From: an uncultured Opitutia bacterium
GTDB taxonomy: Bacteria; Verrucomicrobiota; Verrucomicrobiia; Opitutales; UBA953
Assembly: GCA_903895475.1 (NCBI GenBank)
Contig: CAITUF010000203.1
Location: 1 to 29,405 of the forward strand
Length of the DNA stretch: 29,405 bases
Reading direction: 5' to 3'
Shown: positions 1 through 6,986 of the stretch, one piece after another
How the letters are laid out: each line of letters begins with the position of its first letter
How positions within the stretch are numbered: position 1 is the first letter of the stretch
Notes under the pieces: generated by a model
What the model saw: only the letters and a program-made list of their open reading frames with translations
What the model was told of the DNA's origin: nothing
Databases searched by the model: none
Made by a program: the position numbers and the translations under genes

Positions 1-17
1 GCGGAGAGGGAGGGATT
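1..17. repeat. 17-base copy of the tRNA-Ser 3' end
   Basis: Bases 1-17 (gcggagagggagggatt) are identical to bases 128-144, which form the discriminator base, 3' acceptor strand and part of the T arm of the tRNA-Ser gene. The copy stops inside the T loop and runs into unrelated hairpin-rich sequence. It touches the window edge, so more copies could lie to the left. It could be a tRNA-derived repeat unit or a relic of integration; no integrase gene is visible. Confidence 0.75.
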
Positions 18-32
18 GACTACGCTTCGCTC

Positions 33-61
33 CGGGGCTCCGCCCCGATGCCTGCGGCATC
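33..61. repeat. pair of small perfect hairpins in the tRNA trailer
   Basis: Two adjoining GC-rich hairpins with three-base loops lie downstream of the tRNA-Ser gene. One is at 33-47 (CGGGGC / GCCCCG) and one at 47-61 (GATGCC / GGCATC). A third perfect stem, GAACCC / GGGTTC, is at 88-101. None is followed by a T-run on either strand, so they do not look like ordinary intrinsic terminators. They resemble the short stems of extragenic palindromic repeats. Confidence 0.6.
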
Positions 62-91
62 GCCTGCTCGGCCTAGCGGCCTTCGCCGAAC

Positions 92-212
<121 letters not shown>

Positions 213-221
213 GTGCAAGGG

Positions 222-250
222 ATTAGAGGCGAGGCTCGGATTCGCCTCAA
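222..250 (-). promoter_or_regulatory. sigma-70-type promoter of tRNA-Ser
   Basis: On the minus strand a -35 element TTGAGG (250-245) and a -10 element TCTAAT (227-222) are separated by exactly 17 bases. The -10 ends nine bases before the tRNA 5' end, so transcription would start at or a few bases before the mature tRNA. Five of six -10 bases and four of six -35 bases match the sigma-70 consensus. Confidence 0.7.
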
Positions 251-312
251 GCGGATTCGGTGTGTTACCCTTGAGCAATAGGCGAGTTTCCCTTGGCCGT
301 GGGTTTAAGTCT

Positions 313-1455
313 ATGAAAGCGGGTATGAGCACCTGCGATCGCGTGGAAGAACTCGAAGGTCCTTACGGCCCCTTCGCCATCGGTGAACGTGCCATCCAAA
401 GGCTCTGGGCTTCCGGCGAAGTCAGGGGGCCTATGGCCTCGGCCAGCGGGAAGAAGGTCGAGGTCCTGTCGCCAGGCGACTGGAACCGCGGCGCCGGACC
501 CGATTTTCTAGGAGCCGAATTGAGGATCGATGAGCGTCGCATCCGCGGTGACGTCGAAATCCACCTACGCTCCAGCGACTGGCAAGCCCATCAACATGAC
601 CGCGATCCGAACTTCTCCGGCGTAGTGCTGCACGCGGTCCTACTGCCAGGAGTCAAGGACGTGACGACGCTATCCGGCCACCAGCCCGAGACAGTGGTAC
701 TCCTACCCTACCTGCCGCGCGACCTCGAAGACCTCGCTGAAGAAGATGCCTTGCTCGAACTACGCGGCCGGGCAGGCGAAGTGGCCCTCAAGGTGCAAGC
801 GGCCGAAACTTCTATTCTACCAGGCTTACGCCGCCGTGCCGTGGAACGTTTTCGCCGTAAAGCCAAACACGCTAAGGCCCGCGCCAAAGTCATCGGCTGG
901 GAAGCGGCCTGCCACGAACTGGTCGTGGAATCCCTTGGTCACGGCGGCAACCGGGCCCCGATGTCCGAACTGGCCCGCGCCCACTCCCCCTCCGAAATGG
1001 TTCTGCTCGGCCTCGATGCACTCTACATGGAAAAGTGCGGGCGCTGGCGACTGCGCGGCTTACGTCCCGCCGGACACCCCTACCGGCGCCTCGCCCAATA
1101 TTTGGAACTGAATCGTCGGCAGCCGGATTGGCGCGAGCGGGTCCGCCTCTGGGGTGCCGAATTGGAAGAGGCCGTCCTCACCAGCCACCGCCGCCGCCTG
1201 CACGACAGTATTCTCGGATGCGTCTTCCCCGACGGCCGAGCCGACACGCTCTGTATCAATGCCTTGCTCCCTTTACTCCATACGTCCGGATACAACTGCG
1301 AACGCGCCTGGATTGAATGGCCGCCCGGCAACCACCCCGAGGATATCGAAGCGGCCAGGCGGGTGCTTGGGCTCGTCGGCTCCTCGCGTAACTTCGAAGT
1401 CCAAGGCATCCTCGACGTCATCCGCCGTAGTTCCCCCCACGCCACGCAGGCTTAA
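313..1455 (+). CDS. DUF2851 family protein
   Basis: This 380-residue protein has unknown function. It is recognised by the DUF2851 signature around residues 55-110: a GDWN..GAGPDF stretch, then GDVEIHLRSSDW and a following H.HD...F..VVLHAV segment. The family is known from Bacteroidota, Verrucomicrobiota and relatives, with no established role. The acidic and histidine residues of the motif look like a possible metal or catalytic site, which is inference. I chose ATG 313 because the longer open frame runs back through the tRNA gene; ATG 325 is an alternative, and neither has a clear Shine-Dalgarno sequence. No signal peptide or membrane segment is visible, so the protein is probably cytoplasmic. 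The gene is convergent with sufS, and the two TAA stops share bases 1452-1455. The second half (residues about 170-380) is rich in Arg and Leu. Confidence 0.85.
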   Translation: MKAGMSTCDRVEELEGPYGPFAIGERAIQRLWASGEVRGPMASASGKKVEVLSPGDWNRGAGPDFLGAELRIDERRIRGDVEIHLRSSDWQAHQHDRDPNFSGVVLHAVLLPGVKDVTTLSGHQPETVVLLPYLPRDLEDLAEEDALLELRGRAGEVALKVQAAETSILPGLRRRAVERFRRKAKHAKARAKVIGWEAACHELVVESLGHGGNRAPMSELARAHSPSEMVLLGLDALYMEKCGRWRLRGLRPAGHPYRRLAQYLELNRRQPDWRERVRLWGAELEEAVLTSHRRRLHDSILGCVFPDGRADTLCINALLPLLHTSGYNCERAWIEWPPGNHPEDIEAARRVLGLVGSSRNFEVQGILDVIRRSSPHATQA

Positions 1456-2669
1456 GCCATCATCTTGCGAATCTTTTCCAGCGAGACGGCGAGACGGTCC
1501 ACTTCTTCCAAGGTATTGTAAAAGGCAAAGGAGGCGCGGGCCGTCCCGGGAATACCGAGGTGCTTCATCAGCGGCATGCAGCAATGGTGACCCGTGCGAA
1601 TCGCAATCCCATCCGCGTCGAGCAAGGTGCCGATGTCATGCGGGTGGCTGCCTTCGATAAGAAACGAGAGTACCGCGACTTTCTCCGGGGCTTCGCCGAT
1701 GAGGCGGAGGCCCTTGATGGCCCGGAGTCGTTCGGTCGCCGCGGCGAGGAGCTTGTGCTCATGCGCATGCGCGTCGGCCTGCCGCGGCATGAAATACTCC
1801 AAAGCGACGGCCAAGCCGATGGCCCCAGCGATATCGGGCGTCCCCGCTTCGAAACGCTCAGGGGCCTCGCGGAAGGTCGTGCCTTCAAAGTCGACTTTAC
1901 GAATCATGTCCCCGCCAAACTGGTAGGGCGGTAAAGCATCCAGGATTTCTGGGCGGCCCCAGAGGACGCCGATACCAGTCGGGCCAAAGGTCTTGTGTCC
2001 GGAGAAGGCGTAGAAGTCACAACCCAGGGCGGGGACATCGACCTTGAAATGCGCGGCGGCTTGGCAGCCGTCAATCAGCACGGTCGCACCCACCGCCTTA
2101 GCAAGGCGCGTCATTTCTGCGGCCGGATTGACCGTACCGAGAGCGTTCGAGACATGTGCGAACGTCACGAGCTTCGTCCGAGACGAGAGTAGCCGGCGGA
2201 AAGCGTCGAGGTCGACCTCGCCCAGCGGGGTCACCGGCACAACCACGACCTTGGCACCGCTCCGTTCGGCGGCAACCTGCCAAGGCACGATATTGGCGTG
2301 GTGCTCCAGCGCCGTGAGGAGAATCTCGTCCCCCGCCCGCAGATGGGTCCGACCCCAAGTCTCTGCAACGAGGTTAATGCCTTCCGTGGCACCGCGCACA
2401 AAGACGCAACCACGAGAGTCTTTCAGGCCAAGGAAACGGGCGACGACCTCACGCGAGCGCTCGAAGGCCTGGGTGGCTTCTTCGCTGAGCAGGTGAACGC
2501 CGCGGTGGACGTTGGCATTACCCTGCGAGTAATAGTCGACCAAGGCTTGGATGACGACCTGCGGCTTCTGCGAGGTCGCCGCGTTATCGAGGTAGGTTAG
2601 CGGCCGACCATGCACGGACCGCCCGAGGATCGGGAAGTCTTGGCGCAAGGAAGCAACGTCGAAAGCCAT
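1452..2669 (-). CDS. sufS: cysteine desulfurase, SufS type
   Basis: This 405-residue PLP enzyme takes sulfur from cysteine, leaving alanine, to supply Fe-S cluster assembly and other sulfur carriers in the cytoplasm. Fold-type I features are clear: YLDNAATSQKP near the N terminus, LEHHANIVPW at 121-130, the PLP lysine K226 in FSGHKTFGPTGIG, and the active-site cysteine C363 in RTGHHCCMPLM. The last motif is the SufS/group II version of the loop, followed here by a second cysteine, C364. Length and residue spacing match E. coli SufS. I chose ATG 2669 because the protein then begins right before the conserved N-terminal helix; 35 extra in-frame upstream codons show no similarity. It is the last gene in the dcw direction, 49 bases after ftsZ, and no sufBCD genes are nearby. 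It may be co-transcribed with ftsZ, because no terminator lies between them. Confidence 0.93.
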   Translation of the reverse strand: MAFDVASLRQDFPILGRSVHGRPLTYLDNAATSQKPQVVIQALVDYYSQGNANVHRGVHLLSEEATQAFERSREVVARFLGLKDSRGCVFVRGATEGINLVAETWGRTHLRAGDEILLTALEHHANIVPWQVAAERSGAKVVVVPVTPLGEVDLDAFRRLLSSRTKLVTFAHVSNALGTVNPAAEMTRLAKAVGATVLIDGCQAAAHFKVDVPALGCDFYAFSGHKTFGPTGIGVLWGRPEILDALPPYQFGGDMIRKVDFEGTTFREAPERFEAGTPDIAGAIGLAVALEYFMPRQADAHAHEHKLLAAATERLRAIKGLRLIGEAPEKVAVLSFLIEGSHPHDIGTLLDADGIAIRTGHHCCMPLMKHLGIPGTARASFAFYNTLEEVDRLAVSLEKIRKMMA

Positions 2670-2718
2670 ATCGCCGAACGTAGGAGGGACCCTGCGGGGC
2701 GCAACAGGGAAGCGAGGA

Positions 2719-3846
2719 TTAAGGGCCGACTGGCAGACGGACCGCGCGGCGAATATAGGTCGGCACGTCCACATCTTGCCCGTCGATAAAGGTCAAGGGC
2801 GTCCCGCCGAACAGACCGCGGCGCATCGAATCCTCCGTCGCAAAACCAAAGATCTGCTGGTTCTCCTCACCGGGCTTAGTCCCCTTCCCTTTTTTCAAGG
2901 GCTTAAGCACGGGGGTCGAGGCGCCCAGCACGGCCACTTCGACGCGATCACCAAAATCTGCCACCACGCGCGCACAAAGTAAGGTCGTGGTCTCCCCGCC
3001 GAAACGCATGCGCACAGCGGCCACGGCTTCGAAGGCTTCGGTGGCCGAAAGCGTGGGTCCACCCGTCACGGCCACAAACAACGAAGCGGCTTTAGTCGTG
3101 GCGCCGGGCGCGTGGGCGAGCGGACATTCGTTGGCAGCACGGGCGGCAGCGAGCGCAGCACCGGGGCCTTCACCACGACCATAGGTAAAGAGCGTCGGTG
3201 AACCCGGCGTCGCCAAAATCGAGCGCACCGCAGCGGGATCGGCCGGCACCAAAGCGCCCGGCACGAAGGTCCCAGCTAAAGCCCGCAAGGCCCCGCCGAC
3301 CCACTCGTCGGCAGCGGCAAAAGATTCGGATAACGGAGCCTCCTTGGAAACCTGCAAGAGCAAGAGGTCGTTCTGCACCGTAACCAAGCCATGGGCCTTC
3401 GCGCCCAACTTATCGAGGGCTTCGCTGGCTTGGCGTTTACGCCGTTCCCCCTCATGCGAAAAGGGAATCGTCGCATAAGCCAGCACCGTCGCGCCCGCAT
3501 CCGTGGCGACCGTTGCGAGAAAAGCCGCGGCGCCGCTCCCCGTCCCGCCACCTAGGCCCGTGACCAACACGACAAGCGCGTAGCCCGTGAAAAGTCGCCG
3601 CAGTTGCGGCTCCTCGGATTCCGCCGAAGCAGCGCCCACGGAGACCTCGCCCCCGGTCCCCATTCCGCGAGTCTGGGCCCGTCCCAACTGGATGGTCTCC
3701 CGGCCGTTCGCTTGGACCAAAGCCGCCGCGTCCGTATCGATTAAGGCGACCTTAACCTCCGCGGGCAAGCTGGGTGCGAGTCGCGCGACGATGGAGCACC
3801 CCGCCCCACCGAGGCCGACCAGCAAGATGGCGCGGTTGGGTTCCAT
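2719..3846 (-). CDS. ftsZ: divergent cell division GTPase FtsZ
   Basis: This 375-residue tubulin-like protein would build the cytokinetic ring. Visible FtsZ motifs, in order, are GLGGAG (11-16), IDTDAAAL (36-43), IQLGRAQTRGMGTGG (52-66), the T4 tubulin signature GLGGGTGSGAA (97-107), IPFSHEGERR (127-136), ND at 159-160, and AAAD with D180 in the nucleotide-binding helix. The C-terminal tail DVPTYIRRAVRLP matches the conserved peptide that binds FtsA. The T7 loop is abnormal: the usual NxDFADV reads PADPAAV (201-207). The first aspartate is kept (D203), but the asparagine is proline and the second catalytic aspartate (E. coli D212) is alanine (A206). GTP binding looks intact, while hydrolysis across the subunit interface looks impaired; that is inference. 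ATG 3846 follows the ftsA stop after one base. Its position after ftsQ-ftsA supports orthology with FtsZ. Confidence 0.9.
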   Translation of the reverse strand: MEPNRAILLVGLGGAGCSIVARLAPSLPAEVKVALIDTDAAALVQANGRETIQLGRAQTRGMGTGGEVSVGAASAESEEPQLRRLFTGYALVVLVTGLGGGTGSGAAAFLATVATDAGATVLAYATIPFSHEGERRKRQASEALDKLGAKAHGLVTVQNDLLLLQVSKEAPLSESFAAADEWVGGALRALAGTFVPGALVPADPAAVRSILATPGSPTLFTYGRGEGPGAALAAARAANECPLAHAPGATTKAASLFVAVTGGPTLSATEAFEAVAAVRMRFGGETTTLLCARVVADFGDRVEVAVLGASTPVLKPLKKGKGTKPGEENQQIFGFATEDSMRRGLFGGTPLTFIDGQDVDVPTYIRRAVRLPVGP

Positions 3847-3847
3847 C

Positions 3848-5086
3848 TTAGAAGCGGAACATGTCCTTGAGCCAGGCAAGCACGCCCTGCGGTCGACGGA
3901 CAGGCGGCGGAGCATCCTCAATGGCGGCCTTCATCATGCCGATGACGCCCGCGTATTCGGGCTTCCGGTAAGCCTCCTTCTCAAACTGCGGGATGCCGAC
4001 GCGGGTGGGCAGGCCTAAGATAGTCGTGCCAGCCTCCGCCGCGTCAGCGAGATTAGCCGTACCGCCCGTCAGGATAGCGCCCGAGGGCAGAAAGTTCTGG
4101 TCGAGTTTCATGACATGGCCAGGGAAGATCTGCTCGAGCTGATGCAGGACGTCCTTGCGGACAAACTCCAAGGTTTCTTGGAAGCGCAATGCGGCGACCT
4201 GCGTGATGGTCCCACGGTTAAACTGCTGGTCGCCCACACCCTTATCGCCGTCTTTCCAAATAGTCTGGTTCGCGTCGTTCTCGCGGTGCACCGCTGATGC
4301 AAAGCGGACCTTGAGGTCTTCCGCCGTGTCGCGGCTAATGCGCAAAGCCACGCTAAGATCGTTAGTGAGGTGCTCGCCCCCGACTGGTATCGAGCCCGCA
4401 CAAAGAATATGGCCTTTAAAGTAGAGAATCCAATCCGTCGTGCCCGCACCAAAATCGATGACTAATACCCCGCCCAGCTTCTCGGCTTCACTGATCAGCG
4501 CACAGGCGGCCGCATGCGAGGCGAGGATAAAGTCGCGGACATGAATGCTCATCGCATTGATCATCTTCACCCGAAAGCGGACATTGCCTTCTTCCATGGT
4601 CACCCGCCAGAAATTCACTTCCAGGCGCTTACCCTGCAGGCCCACGGGATTCTCGACGCCCTTGCCGTCCAGCATCGTCGGCTGGCGCATGTAGAGAATC
4701 GTAGCGCGGCCCTCCGGGGGCTCAAGGCGCTTGGCGGACTGCATAGCTTCTTTGAAGTCCTTAATGGTTACCTTGCCATCATGGGCGGGCACCGCCACGA
4801 AGCCCTTGACGCGCTCACCCGTGACCGAAGGGCCCGCGATAGTCAGGTAAACCTCTTCGATGCCGCGCTGGGCGACCCGCTCGAGGTCATTCACAGCTTC
4901 GTGGACGCAGTTGTGGAGTTTCTCTAGGTCAACGACGGTACCCTTGACGACGCCTTCCGTCCGCCGCTCGCTGAAGCTGAGCATGCGGGCCCTTCCGTCG
5001 ATGACCTGGCCGACGAGGCCGACAGTCTTGTGGGTCCCGATGTCGATGACGGCGATCAGGGAGGGAAGTGACTTAGATTTGGTCAT
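3848..5086 (-). CDS. ftsA: cell division protein FtsA
   Basis: This 412-residue actin-like ATPase would anchor FtsZ filaments to the inner membrane. The N terminus carries the phosphate-1 motif VIDIGTHKTVGLVG. The middle has the 1C-domain region, with YLTIAGPSVTGERVKGF, and the second phosphate motif VLVIDFGAGTTDW. A third nucleotide motif, ILTGGTANL, follows near the C terminus. The last residues (GVLAWLKDMFRF) form a short amphipathic helix typical of FtsA membrane targeting. The ATG overlaps the ftsQ stop as ATGA (5083-5086), which implies translational coupling. ftsZ starts one base after its stop. Compared with E. coli FtsA the length is normal, and no catalytic motif appears lost. Confidence 0.94.
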   Translation of the reverse strand: MTKSKSLPSLIAVIDIGTHKTVGLVGQVIDGRARMLSFSERRTEGVVKGTVVDLEKLHNCVHEAVNDLERVAQRGIEEVYLTIAGPSVTGERVKGFVAVPAHDGKVTIKDFKEAMQSAKRLEPPEGRATILYMRQPTMLDGKGVENPVGLQGKRLEVNFWRVTMEEGNVRFRVKMINAMSIHVRDFILASHAAACALISEAEKLGGVLVIDFGAGTTDWILYFKGHILCAGSIPVGGEHLTNDLSVALRISRDTAEDLKVRFASAVHRENDANQTIWKDGDKGVGDQQFNRGTITQVAALRFQETLEFVRKDVLHQLEQIFPGHVMKLDQNFLPSGAILTGGTANLADAAEAGTTILGLPTRVGIPQFEKEAYRKPEYAGVIGMMKAAIEDAPPPVRRPQGVLAWLKDMFRF

Positions 5087-6060
5087 CGGGAGGTAGCAGG
5101 CACGAGGCGGGGTTCAGGGACAGAACGCGCAGAGGTGCGGTTCTGGATGGAAAGTTTGAGTACATAGGCTTGGGCGGTGATGCCCGGGCGCCGGAGCAGG
5201 CCGTCGAGGTCGAGGCGCGAGAGAATCGCCAGTTCGTTGCGCCAGTTGGCGGTGGAGAAGACAATCTCAGTCAGCACCGCACGGTCGGCCGGCTGGGACC
5301 CCCGCCGGACGGTGACACGTAGATTGGAGCCAGGAGAATCTTCCTGAGCCCCGAAGCAATCACGGAGCGAGAGCGCACTCCACTCCCGGTACTGGTTCGG
5401 ATAAGCCGATTGCGCCGCAAGCAAGAACGGCCCCGCGACCTCGATGCCTTCAATCGTTACTTTATCGCCGCTGCCACTGGTCCGGTAGTCAATAATTTCT
5501 GGCAGGTTACGAATCGCTTCCGAGGGGTAACCTGCGCCCGAGAACTGCACGCCTTCGGGGCTGACGAGTCGGATAATCATCGGGCCAGAACCCGGCAGGC
5601 TGGCGATTTTCGCTACGGCCTTCCGTTCACGTAAAATGATTTCTAACGAGCCATCCCCGCGGCGACGGACATCTGCGCTCGCAATCTGCGTATCCGCTTC
5701 GAGATCCGCCTTCATCGCCGCGACGTCTTTGGCCGCTCCGTCTTTTCCCTGCGCGATCAGGCGCTGTAAATCCGTGGCCGGGAAAAACCCGTCTGTCTTG
5801 ATGCGCGGTAAGCCATTTCCCCCGACCACTGCAGTGGTGTCGTCGATGGAGACCCAAACAATTCCACCTAAGGTCACGAAGAAAACCACCGCCACGAAAA
5901 GCGGTAGACGCGAGCGGGCGGCGCGCTTGCGGCCGAGCTCATCGCCCGGCACGCGGCGGATGTCCTGGGGAATGAGTTGGCGCCACTCACGGTCGGCGGG
6001 ACCCATGAACGCGTCGCGACGCGGGCTGAAGAACTGACGGAGGCGGGTAAAGAGGTTCAT
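5083..6060 (-). CDS. ftsQ: cell division protein FtsQ/DivIB
   Basis: This 325-residue bitopic protein would form the FtsQLB hub of the divisome. A basic cytoplasmic stretch of about 50 residues (ending GRKRAARSR) precedes one transmembrane helix, about residues 52-72 (LPLFVAVVFFVTLGGIVWV). The periplasmic part holds a POTRA-like segment, with the pattern DLEADTQIASADVRRRGDGSLEI (split here only for description) and IILRERKAVAKI, followed by a longer beta-rich region ending near residue 300. Sequence conservation in this family is low, and the call rests on topology, the POTRA pattern and the position between ddl and ftsA. It overlaps both neighbours by ATGA (6057-6060 with ddl, 5083-5086 with ftsA). 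The periplasmic domain is somewhat longer than in E. coli FtsQ. Confidence 0.85.
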   Translation of the reverse strand: MNLFTRLRQFFSPRRDAFMGPADREWRQLIPQDIRRVPGDELGRKRAARSRLPLFVAVVFFVTLGGIVWVSIDDTTAVVGGNGLPRIKTDGFFPATDLQRLIAQGKDGAAKDVAAMKADLEADTQIASADVRRRGDGSLEIILRERKAVAKIASLPGSGPMIIRLVSPEGVQFSGAGYPSEAIRNLPEIIDYRTSGSGDKVTIEGIEVAGPFLLAAQSAYPNQYREWSALSLRDCFGAQEDSPGSNLRVTVRRGSQPADRAVLTEIVFSTANWRNELAILSRLDLDGLLRRPGITAQAYVLKLSIQNRTSARSVPEPRLVPATSR

Positions 6061-6986
6061 GCAGAGCGGGAGACGCGCGCGGCGGCGCGGGCAAAGACGG
6101 GAGCGGTCATCCGCTGCACGAGCGCGGGGAAATCAAGGCCGGCACAGGAAGCGCTCTTAGGCATCAAACTAGTTTCGGTCATGCCAGGCATCGTATTGAT
6201 CTCTAAGAAATAGAATTGCCCGTCCGGTTCAAGAAAGAGGTCGGCCCGGGCGAAGTCGCGGCAACCACAGGCCTGAAAGAGCGCCTCGGCCGCGGACTGG
6301 ATACGCGCGGTGAGTTCGGCCGGGACCGGGGCCGGGTAGATATAGTCCGACGAGCCCTTGGTGTACTTACTCTGATAATCATAGACGCCCTTGCGGGGGA
6401 CAATCTCGACGAGGCCCATGGCTTGCCCGCCTAAGATGCCGATAGACATCTCGCGGCCCAACAGGCGCCGCTCGGCCATCCACTGGCCGGAAACCGGTAT
6501 CTGGGCCAAGGCGGCAGCGATGGCCACTTCTCCGTCCACCACGTAAAGGCCGACGCTACTGCCCTTGTCGGCCGGCTTGAGCACGACCTGCGGACCGAGT
6601 TGCGTTATGAGGGCAGCGGCGGTGGGCTTGGCGGCACCGGCAAAGGCGACCTCTGGGATGGCCGGAACACCCGCGCGGCGCATGGCGTTCTTGGTGGCCA
6701 CTTTGTCGAGGCAGAGACGGCTAGCCGCAGCCTCACAGCCCGCGTAGGCGACACCCCGAGCGTCTAACTCCGCTTGGACGGTCCCGTCCTCCCCATAGTC
6801 GCCATGGATGACCGGAATCACAAGGTGGCGGGCGGCATCGAGCCACTCGGGTAGTTCGTTGCGCTCCAACTCGACCAAGCGACAGCCCGGCAAAGCCCCG
6901 GCAACGGCCCGCCCCGAGCGAAGCGAGACTTCGCGTTCCGGCGAAACGGCGCCGCAGAGCACGACAGGCTGTAAGGGCAGACTCAT
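6057..6986 (-). CDS. ddl: D-alanine--D-alanine ligase
   Basis: This ATP-grasp enzyme of 309 residues makes D-Ala-D-Ala, the dipeptide MurF adds to the precursor. The N terminus has the substrate motif CGAVSPEREVSLRSG. It is followed by VIHGDYGEDGTVQ, the ATP-grasp lysine region VVLKPADKGSSVG, and the metal-binding end ARADLFLEPDGQ / FLEINTMPGMTETSLMP. All catalytic positions appear present. I prefer ATG 6986, which overlaps the murC-murB stop as ATGA (6983-6986) and begins just before the first beta strand. An in-frame ATG at 7001 would add five residues (MERFT) and lie inside the previous gene. The stop overlaps the ftsQ start. The position between murC-murB and ftsQ is the same as in the E. 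coli dcw cluster. Confidence 0.94.
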   Translation of the reverse strand: MSLPLQPVVLCGAVSPEREVSLRSGRAVAGALPGCRLVELERNELPEWLDAARHLVIPVIHGDYGEDGTVQAELDARGVAYAGCEAAASRLCLDKVATKNAMRRAGVPAIPEVAFAGAAKPTAAALITQLGPQVVLKPADKGSSVGLYVVDGEVAIAAALAQIPVSGQWMAERRLLGREMSIGILGGQAMGLVEIVPRKGVYDYQSKYTKGSSDYIYPAPVPAELTARIQSAAEALFQACGCRDFARADLFLEPDGQFYFLEINTMPGMTETSLMPKSASCAGLDFPALVQRMTAPVFARAAARVSRSA

